In this document: in pieces, positions 58,771 to 64,000 of the stretch
How positions within the stretch are numbered: the first letter of the stretch is position 1
How the letters are laid out: each line of letters opens with the position of its first letter
Source of the DNA: Marasmius tenuissimus
Taxonomy: Eukaryota > Basidiomycota > Agaricomycetes > Agaricales > Marasmiaceae
Reading direction: 5' to 3'
DNA: 64,000 nt
NCBI GenBank assembly: GCA_029532415.1
Contig: JAQOTA010000069.1
Span: 992,001-1,056,000 of the forward strand
The notes under the pieces: model-generated
Databases searched by the model: none
Told to the model about the DNA's origin: nothing
The model's input: only the letters and a program-made list of their open reading frames with translations
Translations under genes and position numbers: made by a program

Positions 58771-60929
58771 TCAATGCCCTCCACTCCCAGTCGAACCCTC
58801 AACCTCCTCCTTCACAGTCGTCAACACATACACATTCGCAATCGACACCAACAACCAAATCGCACACGCCAGAATCGTCGTCACCCAGCCATTACTAAAG
58901 TCCCTCGTCTCCGCACCCGCTTCCGTGTCCACTTCAGAGGATCCTTGCTCCGCTCGCACCCCCATCAACCTCCTCGAACTCGTCACATAGATTAGCGGTA
59001 GCGTTATGAACGGCAACACGATCGACAACACGACCTGTGAAAGCACGAGGAGGGTATCGATACCTCTACGGCCGACGGCGATGGCTACGACCATAGAGGG
59101 TATAACGGCTAAGAGACGGGTGAGGAGGCGGCGGACGACGGGCTATTGAGGGAAGTTAATACTAGTACAACCTCGAGAGAGATGATTCTCTTACCGAAAC
59201 ACGCCACTGCAAGAACCCCTCCGAAACCGCCTGTCCAGCTACGGTTGCGATAATCGATGAACTCTAAACACATTCCGAGCGTCAGCGAGTTAACTAAACG
59301 AGAACGAACGGGACGAACCTGTCCTGCAGCCAACAACGCAATCGCGAATAACGTGGCGGCACCTGAATCGTGCGACAGGTTAATCGGCATTCTTCACCTC
59401 ACAACGTGCTTGAAGCTCACCCTGGCCAACCAGATCCCTGATCAAATCATACGCATCGAATAACCCAGCCGGGGACTTTCCATCTGTAGGTTCCTCTGTC
59501 CCGTAAAAAAACACTCCGCCTGCAAGGATCAGGATCCTACACGCGGCATGTCAGCAACATGCTCAGAAACGAAGGGGGGAAGCAAACAGAGAAGACAAGC
59601 GGACTCACAGACTATTAATCACGACTGCAAACCCCAAAAGACTAGCCGCGACATCCACGACCCCATGATAAACATGCGCCTCCACAAAACCCAGCGAGTT
59701 GTTCTCCCTATCACAGTGCCGGTTCACCCTCGTAGCAAACGTGCTTGGCGGTGGTGTGCGAAAGGCCGAGAGGGCGGATTCGAGAGCAGTAAGGAGGCGT
59801 TGTTTCAGTGTACGCGGCGAGGTGTCGGAAGAGGTTTTGTCGCTCAAGGAGGAGTTGGAGGAGTTGGCAGAGGAGATGTTGGAGGCGAACACGTTCTTAT
59901 GTTTTGTAGACACGCGGTCTTGCGTTGCTAATGCAGACCCAAGGAAGAGACTGTGTGGCATCACAGTGGCCCCAATGATTCCGACAGCTGTCGTCAATTG
60001 GGGTCATAAGCTCGACAGCTAGGAAAAGTAAGCGGAGGGTCACTCACAGACGTACAACGCCCCGTTTGGAATGATATACTTTGACGGAAGATACCCCTGG
60101 AAGACTGGCCCCCATTGAACGTCGACTCTCGAGACGATGATACACATGCATATAAACACGGCCAGGACCTTCGGGGAACAACGCATCAGTAACCTGCACT
60201 CGAAATCGGATTGTTGCTTACCATCCCGGCGATCCCCCACTCAAACACTCTCAGTGGTCTCCCCCTCAACGGATCCCCCAACGCTAACAAGATGATGACA
60301 TCGAACGCCGTGATCAAAACCCCGTGCCACAGCTCTAGCCTCGGGAACAACAAGCAGAGTGCGATGGCACTTCCGAGAAGTTCGGCGAGGTCAGTTGCTA
60401 TGATCGCAATCTCGGATATGAGGTATAGAGGATATAGTAGGCCCCAATGGTAGAGCAGGGTGTGTCGAGGGCGAGAGTGCAAGAGGAGGCGGCAGTGGGA
60501 GGCCAGGTCTACGTCGTAAGAGATATGTTAGCGCAAGGTATTGAAGGAAAAGAAGGGAGATGTTGGACATACCAAGTCCAGTCACACAACCCATCCTACT
60601 TGCCATCGTTTGGAAGAGAACGGCGAATAGACCTGCGAGGAGTACGACGAATAAGAGCCGGTAGCCATACGATGAGCCCGCTTCAAGGTCGACGCCCCAG
60701 TTTCCCCTAGAAAAGCAAATAGAAAACAGATTATGAGACGGGGTGAGATGAAATGAGAACTGTGGACGTACGGATCGAAATAGGCCACGGCGCAGACCAT
60801 CCCGACGCCAGTATGTTTTCGAAGATGAAGGAGGATAGTCTGCCAACGAGATAGCTTTGTCGGCGTCATCGATGTTTCGTTTTGTTGGTTTTCATTGCGC
60901 ACGACTTGACTCGTACCATTGGAACCCAT
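58771..60929 (-). CDS. NRAMP/SMF divalent-metal (Mn/Fe) transporter, copy 3
   Basis: Nine exons: 60929-60772, 60706-60573, 60508-60222, 60168-60048, 59987-59609, 59536-59421, 59362-59319, 59263-59195, 59142-58771; 1680 nt, 559 aa, all junctions GT-AG and in phase. DPGNW at 52-56 and MPHS at 243-246 supply the residues that bind the transported ion in this family. The membrane segments agree with NRAMP-2; differences cluster in the N-terminus and the Ser-rich loop after TM6 ([11 protein letters not shown]). Expected in plasma or vacuolar/endosomal membrane as a proton-coupled Mn2+/Fe2+ importer. It is convergent with small gene D and divergent from decayed copy F. Confidence 0.92.
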
Positions 60930-61846
60930 GGTGGTGATAATAGTGATGGACGGGAGGAAAGAAAGAAAGAAGGATCGGATGGGCCCAAGCAGGTTCATTA
61001 TATAAGGCAAAGAAGCCCAGTACCAGCACAACGGACAGCGACGAAACAGTGGATTCGGAAACGTTGACGGAGAACTCTTCTTGCCTAAGCCTTGCCTTGA
61101 GGTCAACGTGTTGACACATTCTCGGGTTCCAATCGACCGGGATCTGTTTCAATAGCATGAAAATTAAAAGCTTGAAGGTTTCCAGGGACCAATTCGAGTG
61201 TTGTTTGAGTGCCAGGGAGAAAGGTTATGGAGGAAGGCAGGCTATAGCGCTCTCGAAGGGATGAAGATCACTCATTAACCGAATGGACGGATATGAGATG
61301 CATTGAGCTTGGCAGTCCCAAGGGAGAGGAGAGTGATGCTCTGCTCCAAGACTGCTTCCCGTTATCAATGAGAAGTGAGACTAGGGGCGGCCGCGTAGCC
61401 GGGTAAGTCGAGTTAGAACGGACGCAGTCTGAGTGTCCTGGCGGAGTTTTTTCTAGTTTTTTGCGAATGCTGCCGGTTCTTGTGAGCGAGCGTGGATTTC
61501 ATTGAAATTGAGAGAGGGAGGGTGGTTTAGCAGTGAGTTAGAGGAGATCAACTTCCTCCGTTAAACATTGCTGTCGAGGTCCTGTGTTGGTGTTACTACT
61601 ATATCAGCGTTGGGTGTCGTGGGGGATTCGGAAGAAAGAGAGTTGCATTTGATCAGTACTAGTAAGCGCCCGTCATCAATCTTCACTCAAACCGTCATCA
61701 TTGTCCAACTTCCCAGCCAGCGTTCTCGCATGATTTCGTTGTCGTCCTTGAACAAATACACAGGGGATCACTCAGGCCTTGGTTGATACGAAGCGGTACA
61801 ACCAATGGCCAAAGTCAAGTTTTTCCAACTGTCCCTCACCCTCGTC
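60930..61846. promoter_or_regulatory. Divergent upstream region, NRAMP-3 / small gene F
   Basis: Colinear with 22768-23675. Recurrent blocks near 61410 (TCGAGTTAGAACGGACGCAG) and 61667 (AAGCGCCCGTCATC). Confidence 0.5.
60997..61005 (-). promoter_or_regulatory. TATA box of NRAMP-3
   Basis: TTATATAAT on the minus strand about 72 bp before the ATG at 60929. Confidence 0.55.
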
Positions 61847-62590
61847 ATGTCCGACGACGCGTCCAACCCCACTTTGAAATACGGGATTGAAGGTCTTTAT
61901 CCAAAGGAGATCAAACGAAAGAATGGATCGACGGCCTCGGCGCTCGAGGGTGACCTGGACTTTGCAGGGGTACGATTTCATCACGTCCTAGTTTCCGCTA
62001 AATTTGACACTCTTGAATTTGCTAGACTCTCCTCTTAGATCACATCAAAAAAAAACGAGCCATTCGGATCCCTATCATACAAACGTTACATTCCACACAG
62101 AGGATTCGACCACTATCCACCCAAATTCGAATACGGAGCTGCACTCGCCAAATCAGAACTCGTTGCTTCAATACACACCAAAGCACGGTCTGGCAATCGA
62201 CCAACTAGATTCCCCGCATCCAACGGATCCGCCGTCTTTCGTCAAGTAGACTCCCGGCTCTATGACATACTAAACGTGAAAGGAGAAGACGGAATCCTGT
62301 TATGGAGCGCGGACGAAAGGCAAAAACGAAACTTCCCCGAGGCTCTACTCGAATATAACAAATTTGGGTAATCGATCCCGATACTCCCATCAAGCAGTTG
62401 GAAGAGAAGTTTGGGCGTAGGGCAAAGTGGTTACTGAGTTCTTCGAGCGTTCCGGGTTGGCGACCTCACCACAAGATCTCCGGTGAGTAGACTTTAGTTC
62501 GTCAGTATATAACTACAGTGACTCACTAACAGCCCACACCGGCTGCTTACAGGCAGAAATGGTAGCATCGACCACGAGATAGACAGTACG
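61847..62590 (+). pseudogene. Small protein family, copy F, decayed
   Basis: The ATG at 61847 aligns with other copies and exon 1 is open (MSDDASNPTLKYGIEGL...). Exon 2 has an A-run and several frameshifts but retains FEYGAALAKSEL, HGLAIDQLDSPHP and the LEEKFG piece. The exon 3 region is decayed. It is closest to copy E. Confidence 0.75.
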
Positions 62591-64000
62591 ACATAATCGC
62601 GAATCGGAGTGTCGCCCCATACCGTTGTTCTTGCTTTCTGTACCACCCCTCATCAGCATCTTTGTATCGCGATCCTTATTCGTGTTCAGTATCAGAATCT
62701 AGTACCCGCCACATTCAACACCTCTCTCTCGTGAAAACCCCATCGCTTCCTTTGATTTCGTCTTTCGCGTCAGGAAGAAATGAGCATCAAATTTACAGGG
62801 AGGGGTATCACAAACGCGATTGCACACGTGGCGTTGACTATTTAACTCGCTCACGGCCGTGACTGACGCGTCTGGTCCCTATTTCGAGGAGCAAGCAATG
62901 TTATTACTACCTACCGAGGACGCAAGCCTACGGAATCGAGTCAAAATCTCCAAGCTCAAAGCATTTATACATGTTCCATCATTCGCTGAATCCTGTCAGT
63001 GCCATCCGTATGTACTTATCGTTCGTGTCTAACTCTGCTTTCCCAGTTGACACCCTTTCGCTGGAATAGGTCCTCAGACACATTCTAAGGTGATGAGTCA
63101 TGCTCTCGGCGTTGCTCAGGCGCGGCGCAGCCATCTGGGAGGCGTAGCCAGTGGGGATTCGAAACTCGTATCGACCAGTTCAGCCTTGGAGTATATTGAA
63201 CACGTGGACTTATCCTCGTAGGATTGACAAAAGCCAGTTTTCTTCACTGAACATGGCTGTTATGGTCTATGAATATGAGCTTTTGGTGTCGTCGCGGAGG
63301 GAGTTGGCACTTGGGAAAGTGAAGAAAGAAAGTGAAGAAAGAGTCATGCTCAGCAAGCGCCCGTAATCCCATCGGACTGGTTGAACTTTCTTCGACTGCC
63401 CGGAGGGCGTCATCGTGGCCCGGACCCTGCCCTTGACTCTGTCACTTACACTCACTGTGTGTGACACACTCTGTCTGATAGGCTCGATCTGAGCGCCACC
63501 TGTACCGATCGAGTACTGACTCCCCTTCTGTCGATTGCGAATGTATTTGTGCTGTCAATTGCTGGGTAGACGTCGATGTCGGGGCGGGTGTATGGGAATG
63601 AACGGAAGAATAGCAGTGGATTTAATATAATCACTTTACGGACAGCACATAGTACCTGAAAGGATGTACCTGGGTCACAAAGTAATGAGCAACGTGCTCG
63701 TGAGGCTCCTAGGAGTGTATGTTGTTCTGAGGCCACGGGCCCACGGCCTTCTCACTCGAGGATCACGTGACACTCGGTTGTTTTTGAGGTAAAACTTAGC
63801 AACGATAGTGAGCGACCGGCGAAAGGCTTCGTAAGTACTTCTAAGTCTCCTCCAGCCTGTCGAAGGTTGGCTCGTTCTCTGCAAGAAACTTGGGAGCTGG
63901 AATTGAGAACAGTCGAAGAGTCTATCAGTGCATACTCGAGCAAGGGTACATCTTTTATGGAGGGGAGGGGGTTTCCAAAGAGGGAAGAGGTGGTGGATTG
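62591..64000. other. Intergenic, start of a possible further unit
   Basis: 62600-63000 matches 24450-24830. About 63050-63240 matches the block seen after A, C and D. 63350-63370 (AAGCGCCCGTAATC after an AGAAAGAAAG run) resembles the block before small genes E and F. No gene is supported to the window end. Confidence 0.5.

Overview
The window looks like a chromosome segment of a filamentous fungus, most likely a basidiomycete (Agaricomycete type). The reasons are short 50-95 bp GT-AG introns throughout, a Tnp2-type transposase, Copia and chromodomain Ty3/gypsy retrotransposons, a SWIM-finger Mutator-like (MULE) element, and NACHT-type STAND NTPase genes with a fungal architecture. There are no operons, no CRISPR array and no convincing rRNA or tRNA gene. 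All exon structures were worked out by eye from splice signals, reading-frame phase and comparison between copies inside the window.

Layout. 1-1631 holds a broken Tnp2 transposase (-). 2522-4925 holds the 3' part of a decayed chromodomain gypsy element with an LTR start. From 5.9 kb to the end runs an imperfectly repeated gene cluster built from three parts: a NACHT NTPase (+), a nine-exon NRAMP/SMF divalent-metal transporter (-), and a small three-exon protein of unknown family (+) divergent from the NRAMP gene. Order: NACHT-1 (5996-8947), NRAMP-1 pseudogene (9689-11860), small gene A (12458-13234), a PD-(D/E)XK-like gene (-, 14307-15630), small gene B (16019-16789), NRAMP relic R1 (17.4-17.9 kb), small gene C (frameshifted, 18572-19341), NRAMP-2 (20557-22767), decayed small gene E (23.7-24.4 kb), NACHT-2 (25257-28350), two transposon nests (28706 to about 42460, and 42652-55149), NRAMP relic R2 (55150-55350), small gene D (56511-57297), NRAMP-3 (58771-60929), decayed small gene F (61.8-62.6 kb), then the upstream block of what may be a further unit. 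NRAMP-2 and NRAMP-3 are both intact at 559 codons with identical exon lengths. NRAMP-1 carries two independent lesions.

Transposon nests. Nest 1: a Copia LTR (Copia-4) was split by Copia-1 (28752-40749; 525 bp LTRs with no difference I could find; TSD TTATT). The Copia-1 gag-pol frame was then split by a complete MULE (32307-35418; 9 bp TSD ACGAACCAC) that encodes an intact 881-residue transposase. A truncated gypsy 5' end follows. Nest 2: Copia-2 (minus strand, 42652-55149) carries Copia-3 (46781-52907; 257 bp LTRs with 2 differences; TSD CCTCT) inside its gag-pol frame. All four Copia LTRs are followed directly by GGTTATGGGCCCC, which fits priming by an internal part of initiator tRNA-Met rather than by a tRNA 3' end.

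How the genes may relate. The only functional statement the sequence supports is physical linkage. A STAND NTPase, a metal transporter and an unrecognised small protein have been duplicated together several times, some copies have decayed, and each NRAMP/small-gene pair shares one divergent upstream region. Whether they form a functional module (for example metal-based defence or self/non-self response) is a hypothesis. The unrecognised small-protein family is the most novel feature in the window.
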